From NCBI RefSeq assembly GCF_001543285.1, contig NZ_CP014164.1, positions 372,001 to 436,000 of the forward strand: a stretch of DNA of 64,000 bases, given 5' to 3'. The notes under the pieces were generated by a model. It made no database searches. It worked only from the letters and a program-made list of their open reading frames with translations, and was not told where the DNA came from. Made by a program: the position numbers and the translations under genes. Positions 48,429-59,122 of the stretch are shown piece after piece. The stretch comes from Aerococcus viridans (GTDB lineage: Bacteria > Bacillota > Bacilli > Lactobacillales > Aerococcaceae). Each line of letters starts with the position of its first letter. The first letter of the stretch is position 1.

Positions 48429-48986
48429 CTATTGTTGCTCTTTACGCAAACTTCCTGATTTCGTACGTGTAGAAGCATATCCTTTAAGTAACAATGTACC
48501 AATAATACCAACAGATAATGCGTTAACAAGTGCAGAAACACCACCTTGTAAGAAAACTTTGTTGGCAGGTTCAGAATAAATTAAAATGTCTAATACTGGT
48601 GCAATGACAACCCATGATAACACGTTCACGATAACTTGACCAATATTGAATTGAATTGCATCTTTCAGTGTAAAAATACCTTCGTTTACTTTTAAACGGC
48701 GACCTACGATACCAAAACCATAACCAGCAAAACTAGATGTTAGTACCCATGACCACCACAAACCGTATGTTAATAGGTCTTTGATAGCGTGACCGATTAA
48801 ACCAATGAATAGACCAGCAAATGGTCCAAAGATAGTAGCCATTAAAGCTAAGAAGGGATAGGTTGTTTCAATACTTGTATTTGGAATACCAGTCGGGATA
48901 GATAGGAAGCGACCTAAGATAAAGAATACGGCTGCACCCACACCGATAGCAACTAGGGTTGTAATAGATGATTGTTTTTTATTCAT
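48429..48986 (-). CDS. ECF transporter substrate-binding (S) component, UPF0397 family
   Basis: A 185-residue protein with about five to six membrane segments. The N-terminal block [20 protein letters not shown] and [19 protein letters not shown] are characteristic of UPF0397. The substrate of this S family is not certain. It is co-directional with a SAM-hydrolase gene 74 bases upstream, which hints at SAM, adenosine or a related compound (inference). AAAGGAG precedes the ATG. Confidence 0.9.
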   Translation of the reverse strand: MNKKQSSITTLVAIGVGAAVFFILGRFLSIPTGIPNTSIETTYPFLALMATIFGPFAGLFIGLIGHAIKDLLTYGLWWSWVLTSSFAGYGFGIVGRRLKVNEGIFTLKDAIQFNIGQVIVNVLSWVVIAPVLDILIYSEPANKVFLQGGVSALVNALSVGIIGTLLLKGYASTRTKSGSLRKEQQ

Positions 48987-49060
48987 TTTTATTCTCCTTT
49001 GAATGTTTCTTCTATATAATATAGGGTTTTACTTATGGTGATTTAAATGGAAAAATAGCT

Positions 49061-49903
49061 TTAAATTTTTCGAACTTCAATTTGCCAATCAATTCCGGTA
49101 CCAACACCGTAAGTTTCAGCAAAGTTCTTTTGATTAATTGCGACACCTAGATTTAATAATGAATTGATATAACCGATTGGTTCACCAACAGACACGTCCG
49201 CAAATGAATGGCCAAATAGAATATAATTTTGATAATGTTTGATGCCGTTATGGTAAATGGTTACGCTGATCGTATCGCCGTTTTCAATCCCAGATGTTTT
49301 TAAGGTACTTGAAGGGATATTTGTCCACAGTGAACCAAAGCGGACGTCTAGTATATCGATAGTTCCGTAAATAGTGTTGTCAGCTAAACGCAAGTCGCCT
49401 AGTTTGAAGCTAGTCACCGTATCAGCAGTGATGTCATTTTTCAATTCGTCATAATAAGATGTGTCTTGTGCTAGTTTAGCACCGTTATAAACGTAAACGT
49501 CACGTCCATGGAAGGTATGTGATTCTTCAGAATGTGGTAAGCGGTTTTTAATTTCATCGATTTCTTTCACAGATTCAAGGCCGATGTGTTTAGCCACGTG
49601 TGTTAAGGTACCGTTGTCAGGCGTTACGATATAATGCCCTGAGTTAGTTTTCGCTACAACAGATTTACGTGCAGAACCAACACCAGGATCGACTACAGAA
49701 ACGAAGACTGTATTTGCTGGCCAATATTTAATGGTTTGTAATAGGCGGTATGAAGCGGCGAAAATATCGTAAGTAGGAATCTCGTGGGTTAAATTGGCAA
49801 TTGTTAAAGCTGGGTCTACTGTGTAAGCCACCCCGTACATTGCTGCTACCGCACCATCACCTAAACCAAAGTCAGTTTGTAATACTAAGAAACTATTCGT
49901 CAT
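49061..49903 (-). CDS. SAM hydrolase (SAM hydroxide adenosyltransferase, DUF62)
   Basis: A 280-residue enzyme of the family that splits S-adenosylmethionine with water into adenosine and methionine. The ATG at 49903 follows TTGGAGG at eight bases; a TTG at 49918 overlaps that site. Family blocks: LQTDFGLGDG at the N-terminus, VDPGVGSARKS, TPDNGTL and FHGRDVYV. Length is normal. It is the first gene of the ECF operon, so imported material is probably processed by it or the reverse (inference). Confidence 0.9.
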   Translation of the reverse strand: MTNSFLVLQTDFGLGDGAVAAMYGVAYTVDPALTIANLTHEIPTYDIFAASYRLLQTIKYWPANTVFVSVVDPGVGSARKSVVAKTNSGHYIVTPDNGTLTHVAKHIGLESVKEIDEIKNRLPHSEESHTFHGRDVYVYNGAKLAQDTSYYDELKNDITADTVTSFKLGDLRLADNTIYGTIDILDVRFGSLWTNIPSSTLKTSGIENGDTISVTIYHNGIKHYQNYILFGHSFADVSVGEPIGYINSLLNLGVAINQKNFAETYGVGTGIDWQIEVRKI

Positions 49904-49943
49904 ATCTGTATCCTCCAATGATATAATATCCTTTTATAGGCTT

Positions 49944-49972
49944 ATCATACGCAACTTGTGGGCATTTAACAA
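49944..49972 (-). promoter_or_regulatory. Promoter of the SAM hydrolase-ECF operon
   Basis: On the minus strand, TTGTTA (49972-49967), a 17-base spacer and TATGAT (49949-49944). No SAM or other riboswitch was recognised in the leader. Confidence 0.6.
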
Positions 49973-50261
49973 TCACTGTCAAATGAATTTCGCAGGATAT
50001 AAGCTATCGCAAGTGATAGGTAAACTTGTTCGGTCCAAGTGGAGATATATGATTTTTGAACAGTCATTTGTTACAATAAACACCGAAAGCATAAATTCGC
50101 TATAATATAGAAGTAATCCTTATTTTAAAAAGCTGGTCCGGATTAGCTGACGACCATCTAAAGGAGAGAATGCTATTTTCCGAGAACTCAATAGCGAATA
50201 ACAAATAAGAATGATTATACAGTTATTATATAGAAGAAAAATGAGAGGAAGGCAAGATTTA
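49973..50261. other. Divergent region between the ECF operon and the SseB-like gene
   Basis: Contains TATAATATAG near 50101 as a possible plus-strand -10 and a short CTATC/GATAG hairpin near 50004-50020. I see no gene. Confidence 0.4.
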
Positions 50262-50669
50262 ATGACGCAGCCATTCGGCAAGCAAAGTTTAATAGAAGTA
50301 TTGACCGCATATAAGGCAGATCCCAATCCGTTAACAACGCTGGCTATGTTGACCACGATGGCGACCGCCCACTTATACGCTATCCAACTAGAGGGGGCAT
50401 CAGCCGACAAAAGTATCTGGTTAACTTACGACAAAGAAAAGGGACAACGAGAGCTTGTGACTTTCACGGACAAAGATCAAGCTAGCCAATACGCATCTAA
50501 AGCAGATAATGTTTCGATTCAGCAAATGACTTTTAAACAGATTGCCTTGATGGTTTTAGCCAAAGACAACCCTATTGATAGCTTTATTGTCAATCCTTGG
50601 ACCACCAAAGCAAAATTTAATCAAAGTATCATCGAAAAGGTATGGCAGTACGCGATAAAACATGTATAA
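50262..50669 (+). CDS. SseB-like protein of unknown function
   Basis: A 135-residue soluble protein. The ATG at 50262 follows GAGGAAGG. The pattern SIWLTYDKEKGQRELVTFTD (strand pair), a helix, then MTFKQIALMVLA and IDSFIVNPW resembles SseB N-terminal domains, in which a predicted beta-strand core ends with an INP motif. The molecular role is unknown. It lies directly before the S10 operon but in front of a clear separate promoter. Confidence 0.6.
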   Translation: MTQPFGKQSLIEVLTAYKADPNPLTTLAMLTTMATAHLYAIQLEGASADKSIWLTYDKEKGQRELVTFTDKDQASQYASKADNVSIQQMTFKQIALMVLAKDNPIDSFIVNPWTTKAKFNQSIIEKVWQYAIKHV

Positions 50670-50842
50670 TATACCTATTGAAAGATGACACAGTAGGGCG
50701 CGTTGCTAAGAAATGGCGACCGCCTTGTAAAATGTTTCAAAATGATACACTAGGTAGCGTTGGCAATAACCGTCAAAAAAAGGCCTTTCATAAAGAAATG
50801 GCGAGAAATAAGAATTTTTTTTGAAGAAAGGCGAGAAAAAGC

Positions 50843-50871
50843 TTGCACTGCCTAGTTTAATTTTGTATACT
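50843..50871 (+). promoter_or_regulatory. Promoter of the S10-spc-alpha operon
   Basis: TTGCAC (50843-50848), a 17-base spacer ending in TG, and TATACT (50866-50871): a near-consensus promoter fitting very high expression. Confidence 0.82.
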
Positions 50872-50878
50872 AATTGGG

Positions 50879-51030
50879 TGCCGTTTTATACGGAACCACA
50901 GTATTTACGTGCAAACGTTGATACATCAATAAGCAGTGATGTATGAGGTTGCGACACACCCGGTAGCATTGCCATAAGGGTGGCCGGTAATTCATGCGGA
51001 GCAAGTCAAATTTAAAATATGACGAGGAGG
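50879..51030 (+). promoter_or_regulatory. Structured leader of the S10 operon
   Basis: About 160 transcribed bases precede rpsJ. Three local hairpins are visible: CCGT/ACGG near 50882-50893, ATACATC/GATGTAT near 50921-50947, and CACCCGG/CCGG with flanks near 50957-50990. A regulatory role (for example ribosomal protein feedback) is inferred. Confidence 0.4.
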
Positions 51031-51038
51031 AAAAAGTC

Positions 51039-51347
51039 ATGGCAAAACAAAAAATTCGTATTCGTTTAAAAGCTTACGAACACCGTGCATTAGATCAATC
51101 AGCAGCTAAAATTGTTGATACTGCACAACGTACAGGAGCAGAAGTATCAGGTCCAATTCCATTGCCTACTGAACGCTCATTATTCACAGTAATCCGTGCA
51201 ACACACAAATACAAGGATTCACGTGAACAATTCGAAATGCGTACGCACAAACGTTTAATCGACATCGTTAACCCAACACCAAAAACTGTTGATGCGTTAA
51301 TGAAATTAGATTTACCATCAGGCGTAGACATCGAAATTAAATTATAA
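51039..51347 (+). CDS. rpsJ: 30S ribosomal protein S10
   Basis: A 102-residue protein of the 30S head that also joins NusB in antitermination. The start at 51039 ([15 protein letters not shown]) follows GAGGAGG. The [16 protein letters not shown] block is diagnostic. First gene of the long ribosomal operon. Confidence 0.98.
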   Translation: MAKQKIRIRLKAYEHRALDQSAAKIVDTAQRTGAEVSGPIPLPTERSLFTVIRATHKYKDSREQFEMRTHKRLIDIVNPTPKTVDALMKLDLPSGVDIEIKL

Positions 51348-51415
51348 TTCCAGAATCATCGCAACAAATTAGTTAACCCAATTATTAAATAAAAAAATTA
51401 TACGGAGGTGTACTC

Positions 51416-52051
51416 ATGACTAAAGGAATCTTAGGAAAAAAAGTAGGTATGACACAATTCTTTACAGAAACTGGTGAATTAGTACCAGTTACAGTTATCG
51501 AAGCACAACCAAACGTTGTTTTACAAGCTAAAACAAACGAAACTGATGGCTACGAAGCTATTCAAGTTGGTTTTGACAACAAACGTGAAGTATTGGCAAA
51601 CAAACCTCACAAAGGTCATGTAGCAAAAGCAGAAACTACTCCTAAGCGCTTCATTAAAGAATTCAAAGATGTTGAGCTAGGAGATTACGAAGTTGGATCA
51701 GAAATCAAGGTTGATATCTTCCAAGCAGGAGACATCGTTGATGTTACGGGTACTTCAAAAGGTAAAGGATTCCAAGGTGCTATCAAGCGTCATGGTCAAT
51801 CACGTGGGCCTATGTCACACGGTTCTCATTACCACCGCAGCCCAGGTTCAATGGGTATGGCGTCGGATGCTTCTAAAGTATTCAAGGGTAAAAACTTACC
51901 AGGACAAACTGGTGGTACTCAAATCACTATCCAAAACCTAGAAATCGTTAAAGTAGATGCAGAGCGCAACGTCATCTTAATCAAAGGTAACGTTCCAGGT
52001 GCTAAAAAATCTATGGTAACAATCAAATCTGCAGTTAAATCTGCTGAATAA
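51416..52051 (+). CDS. rplC: 50S ribosomal protein L3
   Basis: A 211-residue early-assembly 23S rRNA binding protein near the peptidyl transferase centre. [16 protein letters not shown] opens it; the [20 protein letters not shown] loop contains the conserved region that reaches the catalytic centre. GGAGG precedes the ATG. Confidence 0.98.
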   Translation: MTKGILGKKVGMTQFFTETGELVPVTVIEAQPNVVLQAKTNETDGYEAIQVGFDNKREVLANKPHKGHVAKAETTPKRFIKEFKDVELGDYEVGSEIKVDIFQAGDIVDVTGTSKGKGFQGAIKRHGQSRGPMSHGSHYHRSPGSMGMASDASKVFKGKNLPGQTGGTQITIQNLEIVKVDAERNVILIKGNVPGAKKSMVTIKSAVKSAE

Positions 52052-52074
52052 TACCAGGAAGGAGGAACAGTTTC

Positions 52075-52698
52075 ATGGCAAACATTACATTATTTAAACA
52101 AGACGGTTCACAAGCTGGCGAAATCACATTAAACGATGAAGTCTTCGCAATCGAACCAAATGAAAATGCAATCTACGATGTAGTTATTATGCAACAAGCT
52201 TCATTACGTCAAGGTACTCACAAAGTTAAAGGACGTTCAGAAGTTAGCGGTGGTGGACGTAAACCATGGCGTCAAAAAGGTACAGGTCGTGCTCGTCAAG
52301 GTTCAATCCGCTCTCCACAATGGGTAGGCGGTGGCCGTGCATTCGGACCAACACCTCGTTCATATGCTTATAAATTACCTCGTAAAGTTCGTCGTTTAGC
52401 TTTACGCTCTGCATTATCTACTAAGGTAGCAGAAAACAACTTCATCGTTGTTGATGAATTAGCATTCGAAACACCAAAAACTAAATTATTCCAAGAAGTG
52501 TTGAATAACTTACAAGTTGAAAATAAAGTTTTAGTTGTAATCAACAAAGACAACGACAACGCACAATTATCAGCTCGTAACTTACCAAACGTAAAAGTAG
52601 TTGATGAAAACAACGTTAACGTATTCGACTTAGTTAACTCTGAAAAAGTCATCATTACAAAAGCAGCACTTTCTAACGTAGAGGAGGTACTAGCATAA
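52075..52698 (+). CDS. rplD: 50S ribosomal protein L4
   Basis: A 207-residue protein lining the peptide exit tunnel. The extended loop with [19 protein letters not shown] is the part near the macrolide site and looks unmodified. AAGGAGGAA precedes the ATG. Its stop codon shares one base with the rplW start. Confidence 0.98.
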   Translation: MANITLFKQDGSQAGEITLNDEVFAIEPNENAIYDVVIMQQASLRQGTHKVKGRSEVSGGGRKPWRQKGTGRARQGSIRSPQWVGGGRAFGPTPRSYAYKLPRKVRRLALRSALSTKVAENNFIVVDELAFETPKTKLFQEVLNNLQVENKVLVVINKDNDNAQLSARNLPNVKVVDENNVNVFDLVNSEKVIITKAALSNVEEVLA

Positions 52699-52988
52699 TG
52701 TTGGCACACGACGTAATCATTCGCCCAATCATCACTGAAGAATCAATGTTGAAAATGGACGAAAACAAATACACTTTTGAAGTAGCTGTTAAAGCGAACA
52801 AAACAGAAGTTAAACAAGCAATCGAAGAATTGTTCAACGTAGACGTGAAAAACGTAAACATCATGAACGTTCGCGGTAAATTAAAACGTATGGGACGTTT
52901 TGCTGGTTATACACGTAAACGCCGTAAAGCAATCGTAACCATCGCTGAAGGTCAATCAATCGAAATCTTCGGAAACGAAGCAGAATAA
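52698..52988 (+). CDS. rplW: 50S ribosomal protein L23
   Basis: A 96-residue protein at the exit tunnel mouth where trigger factor and SRP dock. [14 protein letters not shown] opens it. The ATG overlaps the rplD stop (TAATG), and GAGGAGG lies at the end of rplD. Confidence 0.98.
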   Translation: MLAHDVIIRPIITEESMLKMDENKYTFEVAVKANKTEVKQAIEELFNVDVKNVNIMNVRGKLKRMGRFAGYTRKRRKAIVTIAEGQSIEIFGNEAE

Positions 52989-53009
52989 TTAAGATAGGAG
53001 GAAATTCAC

Positions 53010-53843
53010 GTGGCGATAAAAACATATAAAGCAACGACTAACGGTCGTCGTAACATGTCAGGTTCAGATTTCTCAGAAATCACTAAAACAACTCCTGAAA
53101 AAACATTGTTAGAATCACAAAGCAAACGTGCTGGTCGTAATAACAACGGTCGCATTACAGTTCGTCATCACGGTGGTGGACACAAACAAGCTTACCGTAT
53201 CATCGACTTCAAACGTAATAAAGACAACGTTGAAGGTGTAGTGAAAGCTATTGAGTACGATCCAAACCGTTCAGCTAATATTGCATTAATCCACTATACA
53301 GATGGTATTAAAACTTACATCATCGCACCTAAAGGTTTACAAGTTGGTGCTCGTATTTCTTCTGGTGAAGCAGCAGATATCAAAGTTGGTAATGCATTAC
53401 CATTGAAAAATATCCCAGTTGGTACTTTAGTACATAACATTGAAACTAAACCTGGTAAAGGTGGACAATTAGTTCGCTCTGCTGGTGCTAGCGCTCAAGT
53501 GTTAGGTAAAGAAGACAAATACGTATTGATTAAATTAACTTCTGGTGAAGTTCGTATGATCTTAGGTACTTGTCGTGCAACAATTGGTGCTGTTGGTAAC
53601 GAACAACACAGCTTAATCAACGTAGGTAAAGCAGGACGCTCTCGTTGGGCAGGTAAACGTCCAACTGTTCGTGGATCTGTAATGAACCCTAACGATCACC
53701 CTCACGGTGGTGGTGAAGGTAAAGCTCCAGTCGGACGTCCAAGTCCAATGACTCCATGGGGTAAACCTGCACGTGGTATTAAGACTCGTGATAAGAACGC
53801 ACGTAGCAATAAATTAATTGTACGTCGTCGTAACTCTAAGTAA
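53010..53843 (+). CDS. rplB: 50S ribosomal protein L2
   Basis: A 277-residue core protein needed for subunit joining and peptidyl transfer. It starts with GTG after AGGAGG. The [18 protein letters not shown] and [13 protein letters not shown] blocks are diagnostic, the latter holding the conserved His near the active centre. Confidence 0.98.
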   Translation: MAIKTYKATTNGRRNMSGSDFSEITKTTPEKTLLESQSKRAGRNNNGRITVRHHGGGHKQAYRIIDFKRNKDNVEGVVKAIEYDPNRSANIALIHYTDGIKTYIIAPKGLQVGARISSGEAADIKVGNALPLKNIPVGTLVHNIETKPGKGGQLVRSAGASAQVLGKEDKYVLIKLTSGEVRMILGTCRATIGAVGNEQHSLINVGKAGRSRWAGKRPTVRGSVMNPNDHPHGGGEGKAPVGRPSPMTPWGKPARGIKTRDKNARSNKLIVRRRNSK

Positions 53844-53880
53844 TCACATTAAATAGGATAGCGAAGGGAGCCAAATAAAT

Positions 53881-54159
53881 ATGAGCCGTAGCTTGAAAAA
53901 AGGACCTTTTTGTGATGACCATTTAATGAAAAAAGTGGTTGCACAACAAGACGCACAAAAGAAACAAGTAATCAAAACATGGTCACGCCGTTCAACAATT
54001 TTCCCTAACTTTGTTGGGTTAACAATTGCTGTATACGATGGCCGCAAACATGTACCAGTTTATATCCAAGAAGATATGGTAGGTCACAAATTAGGTGAAT
54101 TCGTACCAACTCGTACATATAAAGGACATGGCGCTGACGACAAGACAACTCGTCGTTAA
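53881..54159 (+). CDS. rpsS: 30S ribosomal protein S19
   Basis: A 92-residue 30S head protein. [17 protein letters not shown] and [18 protein letters not shown] are diagnostic. GAAGGGAG precedes the ATG. Confidence 0.98.
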   Translation: MSRSLKKGPFCDDHLMKKVVAQQDAQKKQVIKTWSRRSTIFPNFVGLTIAVYDGRKHVPVYIQEDMVGHKLGEFVPTRTYKGHGADDKTTRR

Positions 54160-54180
54160 TCTGAGAGGAGGAAATAAAGA

Positions 54181-54537
54181 ATGGCAGAACAAATTACATC
54201 TGCAAAAGCAACTGCAAACACAGTTCGCGTTTCTGCTCGTAAAGCACGTTTAGTTGTTGACTTAATCCGCAACAAAACTGTCGGTGAAGCTATTGCAATC
54301 TTAAAAAACACTCCTCGTTCAGCATCTCCTGCTGTAGAGAAAGTGTTAATGTCTGCAATTGCAAACGCAGAGCACAACTTTGGCTTAGAGCCAGCTAACT
54401 TAGTAGTAAGCGAAGCATTCGTAAACGAAGGACCAACGATGAAACGTTTCCGTCCACGTGCGAAAGGTTCAGCTTCTAGAATCAACAAACGTACAAGCCA
54501 CATTACAGTGGTAGTAAAAACAGCAGAGGAGGCATAA
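54181..54537 (+). CDS. rplV: 50S ribosomal protein L22
   Basis: A 118-residue tunnel protein whose beta hairpin ([20 protein letters not shown]) meets L4 at the macrolide constriction; it looks wild type. AGAGGAGG precedes the ATG. Confidence 0.98.
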   Translation: MAEQITSAKATANTVRVSARKARLVVDLIRNKTVGEAIAILKNTPRSASPAVEKVLMSAIANAEHNFGLEPANLVVSEAFVNEGPTMKRFRPRAKGSASRINKRTSHITVVVKTAEEA

Positions 54538-54540
54538 TTA

Positions 54541-55191
54541 ATGGGACAAAAGATTAATCCTATCGGTATGCGTATCGGCGTCATCAAAGATTGGGACGCT
54601 CGTTGGTATGCAGAAAAAGACTTTGCAGATACTTTACACGAAGACTTACATATCCGCGAATACATCGCTGAAACATTAAAAGATGCTTCTGTATCTCAAG
54701 TTGAAATTGAACGTGCTGCAAACAAAGTTAACGTAAACATCCACACTGCTAAACCAGGTATGGTTATCGGTAAAGGTGGTTCTGAAGTTGACGCATTACG
54801 TAAAACTTTAAACAACCGTACAGGTAAAAAAGTACACATCAACATTGTAGAAATTAAAAAACCTGAATTAGACGCTAAATTAGTTGGTGAGTCAATCGCT
54901 CAACAATTAGAAAACCGTGTAGCTTTCCGTCGTGCGCAAAAACAAGCAATCCAACGCACAATGAAATCAGGAGCTAAAGGTATCAAAGTTCAAATCTCAG
55001 GTCGTTTGAATGGTGCCGACATGGCGCGTTCAGAAACTCAAGTAGAAGGAACAGTTCCATTGCATACATTGCGTGCGGACATCGACTACTCATGGGAAGA
55101 AGCCGACACTACTTACGGTAAGATCGGTATCAAAACATGGGTATGCCGTGGTGAAATCCTTCCAACAAAAAATATTCAAGGGGAGGCTTAA
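54541..55191 (+). CDS. rpsC: 30S ribosomal protein S3
   Basis: A 216-residue protein at the mRNA entry site. It carries a KH domain ([20 protein letters not shown]). GAGGAGG lies inside the rplV end, three bases before the start region, so translation is probably coupled. Confidence 0.98.
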   Translation: MGQKINPIGMRIGVIKDWDARWYAEKDFADTLHEDLHIREYIAETLKDASVSQVEIERAANKVNVNIHTAKPGMVIGKGGSEVDALRKTLNNRTGKKVHINIVEIKKPELDAKLVGESIAQQLENRVAFRRAQKQAIQRTMKSGAKGIKVQISGRLNGADMARSETQVEGTVPLHTLRADIDYSWEEADTTYGKIGIKTWVCRGEILPTKNIQGEA

Positions 55192-55194
55192 AAC

Positions 55195-55623
55195 ATGTTA
55201 GTACCTAAACGTGTAAAACACAGACGTGAATTCCGTGGTAAAATGCGTGGCGAAGCTAAAGGCGGAAAAGAAATTGCATACGGTGAATTCGGTTTGCAAG
55301 CATTAGATTCAGCATGGATCACTAACCGTCAAATTGAAGCATCTCGTATTGCCATGACACGTTACATGAAACGTGGTGGGAAAGTATGGATTAAAATCTT
55401 CCCACATAAATCTTATACAGCTAAAGCAATTGGTGTTCGTATGGGTTCTGGTAAAGGTGCTCCAGAAGGTTGGGTATCTCCAGTAAAACGCGGTAAAATC
55501 TTATTTGAAGTTGCCGGTGTTCCAGAAGAAGTAGCTAAAGAAGCATTGCGTTTAGCATCTCACAAATTACCTATTCGTACTAAAATCGTAAAACGTGAAA
55601 TTGGTGGTGAATCTAATGACTAA
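55195..55623 (+). CDS. rplP: 50S ribosomal protein L16
   Basis: A 142-residue protein near the A site. [19 protein letters not shown] and [10 protein letters not shown]-like [11 protein letters not shown] segments are diagnostic. GGGGAGG precedes the ATG. It overlaps rpmC by eight bases. Confidence 0.98.
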   Translation: MLVPKRVKHRREFRGKMRGEAKGGKEIAYGEFGLQALDSAWITNRQIEASRIAMTRYMKRGGKVWIKIFPHKSYTAKAIGVRMGSGKGAPEGWVSPVKRGKILFEVAGVPEEVAKEALRLASHKLPIRTKIVKREIGGESND

Positions 55624-55807
55624 ATTTACAGATATTAAAGATCTTTCCACTGCTGAACTTACTGCTAAAGAACAAGAATATCGTCAAGAATTATTCAACT
55701 TACGATTCCAATTGGCAACTGGTCAATTAGAAAACACAGCTCGTATTAAAGCTGTTCGTAAAGATATCGCACGTGTTAAAACTGCGTTACGTAATCAAGA
55801 AGCGTAA
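55616..55807 (+). CDS. rpmC: 50S ribosomal protein L29
   Basis: A 63-residue helical protein at the tunnel exit. The ATG at 55616 ([15 protein letters not shown]) lies inside the rplP end; GGTGGTG is its weak site, so it probably depends on coupling. The [16 protein letters not shown] block is diagnostic. Confidence 0.97.
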   Translation: MTKFTDIKDLSTAELTAKEQEYRQELFNLRFQLATGQLENTARIKAVRKDIARVKTALRNQEA

Positions 55808-55836
55808 GAAAATTCAGTAAAGGAGGAAACCTGTCC

Positions 55837-56100
55837 ATGGAAGAACGTAATAACCGTAAAGTGTTACAAGGCCGTGTTGTTTCTGACAAAATGGAGAAAA
55901 CAATCACAGTCCAAGTTGATACTTTCAAATTCCATCCAACATATGGTAAACGTATCAAATATTCTAAGAAATACAAAGCACATGATGAAAACAATTCAGC
56001 AAAAATGGGTGACATCGTCCGCATCGCGGAAACTCGTCCATTGTCAAAAGACAAATACTTCCGTCTTGTTGAAATCGTTGAAGAATCAATCATTATCTAA
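55837..56100 (+). CDS. rpsQ: 30S ribosomal protein S17
   Basis: An 87-residue OB-fold 16S rRNA binding protein. [20 protein letters not shown] and [18 protein letters not shown] are diagnostic. AAAGGAGGAA precedes the ATG. Confidence 0.98.
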   Translation: MEERNNRKVLQGRVVSDKMEKTITVQVDTFKFHPTYGKRIKYSKKYKAHDENNSAKMGDIVRIAETRPLSKDKYFRLVEIVEESIII

Positions 56101-56127
56101 TAACAACTGGAAGGAGGTACTCTATAA

Positions 56128-56496
<369 letters not shown>

Positions 56497-56528
56497 AATC
56501 TGAAGAAAATAAGGAGGTGCCCGTTTAA

Positions 56529-56867
56529 ATGAAAGTAAAAGCAAATGACACAGTTATCGTTATTGCCGGTAAAGACAAAGGCAAACAAGGTCGTGTAAAA
56601 CAAGCTTTGCCAAAAGCTGACAAAGTTGTTGTTGAAGGTGTTAACATCGTTAAAAAACATCAACGTCCAACTCAAATGAACCCTCAAGGCGGTATCATCG
56701 AAGTTGAAGCACCTATTCATGTATCTAACGTACAACTAGTAGACCCTAAAACAGGCGAAGCAACACGTGTAGGTTACCAAGAGCAAGATGGTAAACGTGT
56801 TCGCGTAGCGAAAAAATCAGGCGAAGTAATCGCTGAAGCAGTATCAGGAGAGGAGGACGCTGAATAA
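56529..56867 (+). CDS. rplX: 50S ribosomal protein L24
   Basis: A 112-residue assembly initiator with a KOW motif ([13 protein letters not shown]). It is a few residues longer than usual, with an acidic end (SGEEDAE). AAGGAGG precedes the ATG. Its last base is the first base of rplE (TAATGG). Confidence 0.98.
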   Translation: MKVKANDTVIVIAGKDKGKQGRVKQALPKADKVVVEGVNIVKKHQRPTQMNPQGGIIEVEAPIHVSNVQLVDPKTGEATRVGYQEQDGKRVRVAKKSGEVIAEAVSGEEDAE

Positions 56868-57409
56868 TGGCTAATCGTTTACAAGAAAAATATAAAAATG
56901 AAGTAGTACCATCAATGGTTGAAAAATTTAACTATAGCTCAATCATGCAAGCACCTAAATTAGATAAAATCGTTATCAACATGGGTGTTGGTGATGCAGT
57001 ATCTAACGCGAAAAACTTAGAAAACGCTGTTGAAGAATTAACATTAATTGCTGGTCAAAAACCAGTTGTTACAACTGCTAAGAAATCAATCGCTGGTTTC
57101 CGTTTACGTGAAGGTATGCCAATCGGTACTAAAGTTACTTTACGTGGCGAACGTATGTATGAATTCTTCGACAAATTAGTAACAGTTTCACTACCTCGTG
57201 TACGTGACTTCCGTGGTATCAGCAACCGCTCATTCGATGGTCGTGGTAACTACACATTAGGTATCCGTGAACAATTGATTTTCCCAGAAATCGACTTTGA
57301 TAAAGTATCTAAAGTACGTGGTATGGATATCGTAATTGTTACAACTGCTAATTCAGACGAAGAATCATTAGAATTATTAACTCAACTAGGAATGCCATTC
57401 CAAAAATAA
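56867..57409 (+). CDS. rplE: 50S ribosomal protein L5
   Basis: A 180-residue 5S rRNA binding protein contacting P-site t[23 protein letters not shown]-like [20 protein letters not shown] and [19 protein letters not shown] segments are diagnostic. GAGGAGG lies in the rplX end. Confidence 0.98.
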   Translation: MANRLQEKYKNEVVPSMVEKFNYSSIMQAPKLDKIVINMGVGDAVSNAKNLENAVEELTLIAGQKPVVTTAKKSIAGFRLREGMPIGTKVTLRGERMYEFFDKLVTVSLPRVRDFRGISNRSFDGRGNYTLGIREQLIFPEIDFDKVSKVRGMDIVIVTTANSDEESLELLTQLGMPFQK

Positions 57410-57436
57410 TAAAGTCTTGAAGGAGGCGTGAGTAAT

Positions 57437-57622
57437 TTGGCAAAAAAATCAATGATCGAAAAGAACAAGAAACCAGCTAAATATTCTACTCAAGAATATA
57501 CTCGTTGTGAACGTTGTGGACGCCCACATTCAGTTTACCGTAAATTTAAATTATGCCGTATTTGCCTTCGTGAACTTGCCTATAAAGGGGAAATTCCTGG
57601 AGTCAAAAAAGCAAGCTGGTAA
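57437..57622 (+). CDS. rpsN: 30S ribosomal protein S14, zinc-binding type Z
   Basis: A 61-residue S14 of the short zinc type, with the four cysteines CERC and CRIC. The start is TTG at 57437, ten bases after AGGAGG; a GTG at 57428 is too close to that site. Confidence 0.97.
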   Translation: MAKKSMIEKNKKPAKYSTQEYTRCERCGRPHSVYRKFKLCRICLRELAYKGEIPGVKKASW

Positions 57623-57658
57623 ATTTCTGGTAATTAAGTAAAGGAGGGTGTACTCGTA

Positions 57659-58057
57659 ATGGTCATGACTGATCCAATTGCGGACTTTTTAACTCGTATT
57701 CGTAACGCCAACATGGTGCGCCACGAATCATTCGAAAGTCCATCATCAAAAATCAAAGAAAATATTGCTGCTATCCTTAAAGAAGAAGGATATATCAAAG
57801 ATTACGAAATCATCGAAGATGATAAACAAAACGTTATCCGTGTATTCATGAAATACACAAGCGATAACCAACGAGTAATCACAAACTTAAAACGTATCTC
57901 TAAACCAGGTTTACGTGTATACGCGAAAAGTGATCAAATTCCTAAAGTTTTAAATGGCTTAGGTACTGCATTAATTTCAACATCTGAAGGTGTTATCACT
58001 GATAAAGCAGCCCGTGCTAAAAACATCGGTGGCGAAGTTTTAGCTTACATTTGGTAA
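57659..58057 (+). CDS. rpsH: 30S ribosomal protein S8
   Basis: A 132-residue primary 16S rRNA binding protein, the translational regulator of the spc operon in E. coli. [17 protein letters not shown] and [19 protein letters not shown] are diagnostic. The ATG at 57659 is 10 bases after AAGGAGGG; an ATG two codons on is possible. Confidence 0.98.
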   Translation: MVMTDPIADFLTRIRNANMVRHESFESPSSKIKENIAAILKEEGYIKDYEIIEDDKQNVIRVFMKYTSDNQRVITNLKRISKPGLRVYAKSDQIPKVLNGLGTALISTSEGVITDKAARAKNIGGEVLAYIW

Positions 58058-58106
58058 TAAATAACAAAAATTAAAAAACAAAATTGAAAGGCAGGTGCAG
58101 TCTAGA

Positions 58107-58643
58107 ATGAGTCGTATTGGTAATAAAATTATCGAGATTCCTAGTAACGTAACCGTAGAAAAAGCTGGTTCAACTATCACTGTTAAAGGCCCTAAAGGCG
58201 AATTATCACGTGAGTTCAACCCTGTAATTGATATTCAAATCGGGGAGAAAGAAATCACATTCACTCGTCCGAATGACCACAAAGAAGTACGTTCTATCCA
58301 CGGAACTACTCGTGCATTAGTAAACAACATGGTTATTGGTGTTTCTGAAGGATTCGAGAAGAAACTTGAAATGACTGGTGTTGGTTACCGTGCACAATTA
58401 GCAGGTAATAAATTAACTATCAATGTTGGTTTATCTCACCCTGTTGAATTTGTAGCACCAGAAGGCATCGAAATCGAAGTGCCAACTAACACTACAATCA
58501 ACATCAAAGGTATCAACAAAGAAGTTGTTGGTGAATTAGCAGCGAATATCCGTTCAACTCGTTTACCAGAACCATACAAAGGTAAAGGTATTCACTATGT
58601 TGGCGAACACATTCGTCGTAAAGAAGGTAAAACTGGTAAATAA
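58107..58643 (+). CDS. rplF: 50S ribosomal protein L6
   Basis: A 178-residue two-domain protein near the sarcin-ricin loop. [18 protein letters not shown] and [16 protein letters not shown] are diagnostic. The ATG at 58107 follows GAAAGGCAGG. A 100-base gap with a small AGGGTGAC/GTCATCCTT hairpin precedes rplR. Confidence 0.98.
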   Translation: MSRIGNKIIEIPSNVTVEKAGSTITVKGPKGELSREFNPVIDIQIGEKEITFTRPNDHKEVRSIHGTTRALVNNMVIGVSEGFEKKLEMTGVGYRAQLAGNKLTINVGLSHPVEFVAPEGIEIEVPTNTTINIKGINKEVVGELAANIRSTRLPEPYKGKGIHYVGEHIRRKEGKTGK

Positions 58644-58744
58644 TTGTAATTCTTTACAATTATTTCCTTTTACTTGTATCCAAATTATTTATAAAATGAG
58701 GGTGACGAGGTCATCCTTACAAATCTAACAAAGAGGTGACTATT

Positions 58745-59101
58745 TTGATCAGCAAACCAGATAAAAATAAATTACGTCAAAAACGCCACGCGCGTGTTCG
58801 TAGCAACATTTCTGGAACAGCAGAGTGCCCACGCTTGAACGTATTCCGTTCTAACAAACACATCTACGCTCAATTAATTGATGACGTAGCGGGTGTTACT
58901 GTAGCGAGTGCCTCTACAAACGAAGAAACATTATCTGCCGCAACTAAAACCGAAAGTGCAGCATTAGTTGGTAAAGCTATCGCTGAACGCGGTGTAGCAG
59001 CAGGCGTTAAAGTTGTAAAATTTGACCGTGGTGGCTACCAATATCACGGACGTGTACAAGCTTTAGCAGATGCAGCTCGTGAAAACGGCTTAGAATTTTA
59101 G
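58745..59101 (+). CDS. rplR: 50S ribosomal protein L18
   Basis: A 118-residue 5S rRNA binding protein. It starts with TTG at 58745 ([17 protein letters not shown]) after AAGAGGTG; this start gives the usual family length. [18 protein letters not shown] is diagnostic. Confidence 0.97.
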   Translation: MISKPDKNKLRQKRHARVRSNISGTAECPRLNVFRSNKHIYAQLIDDVAGVTVASASTNEETLSAATKTESAALVGKAIAERGVAAGVKVVKFDRGGYQYHGRVQALADAARENGLEF

Positions 59102-59122
59102 GAAAAGGAGGAAGCCAAGAAC

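Noticed and set aside
49904-49972. SAM riboswitch before the SAM hydrolase-ECF operon
   Set aside because: The leader is only a few dozen bases and lacks S-box motifs.
50642-50824. 60-codon plus-strand frame after the SseB-like gene
   Set aside because: It overlaps the SseB-like gene end, has no ribosome binding site, and the composition looks non-coding.
54156-54665. 169-codon minus-strand open frame across rplV-rpsC
   Set aside because: A shadow of two certain ribosomal genes; codon pattern is that of the opposite strand.
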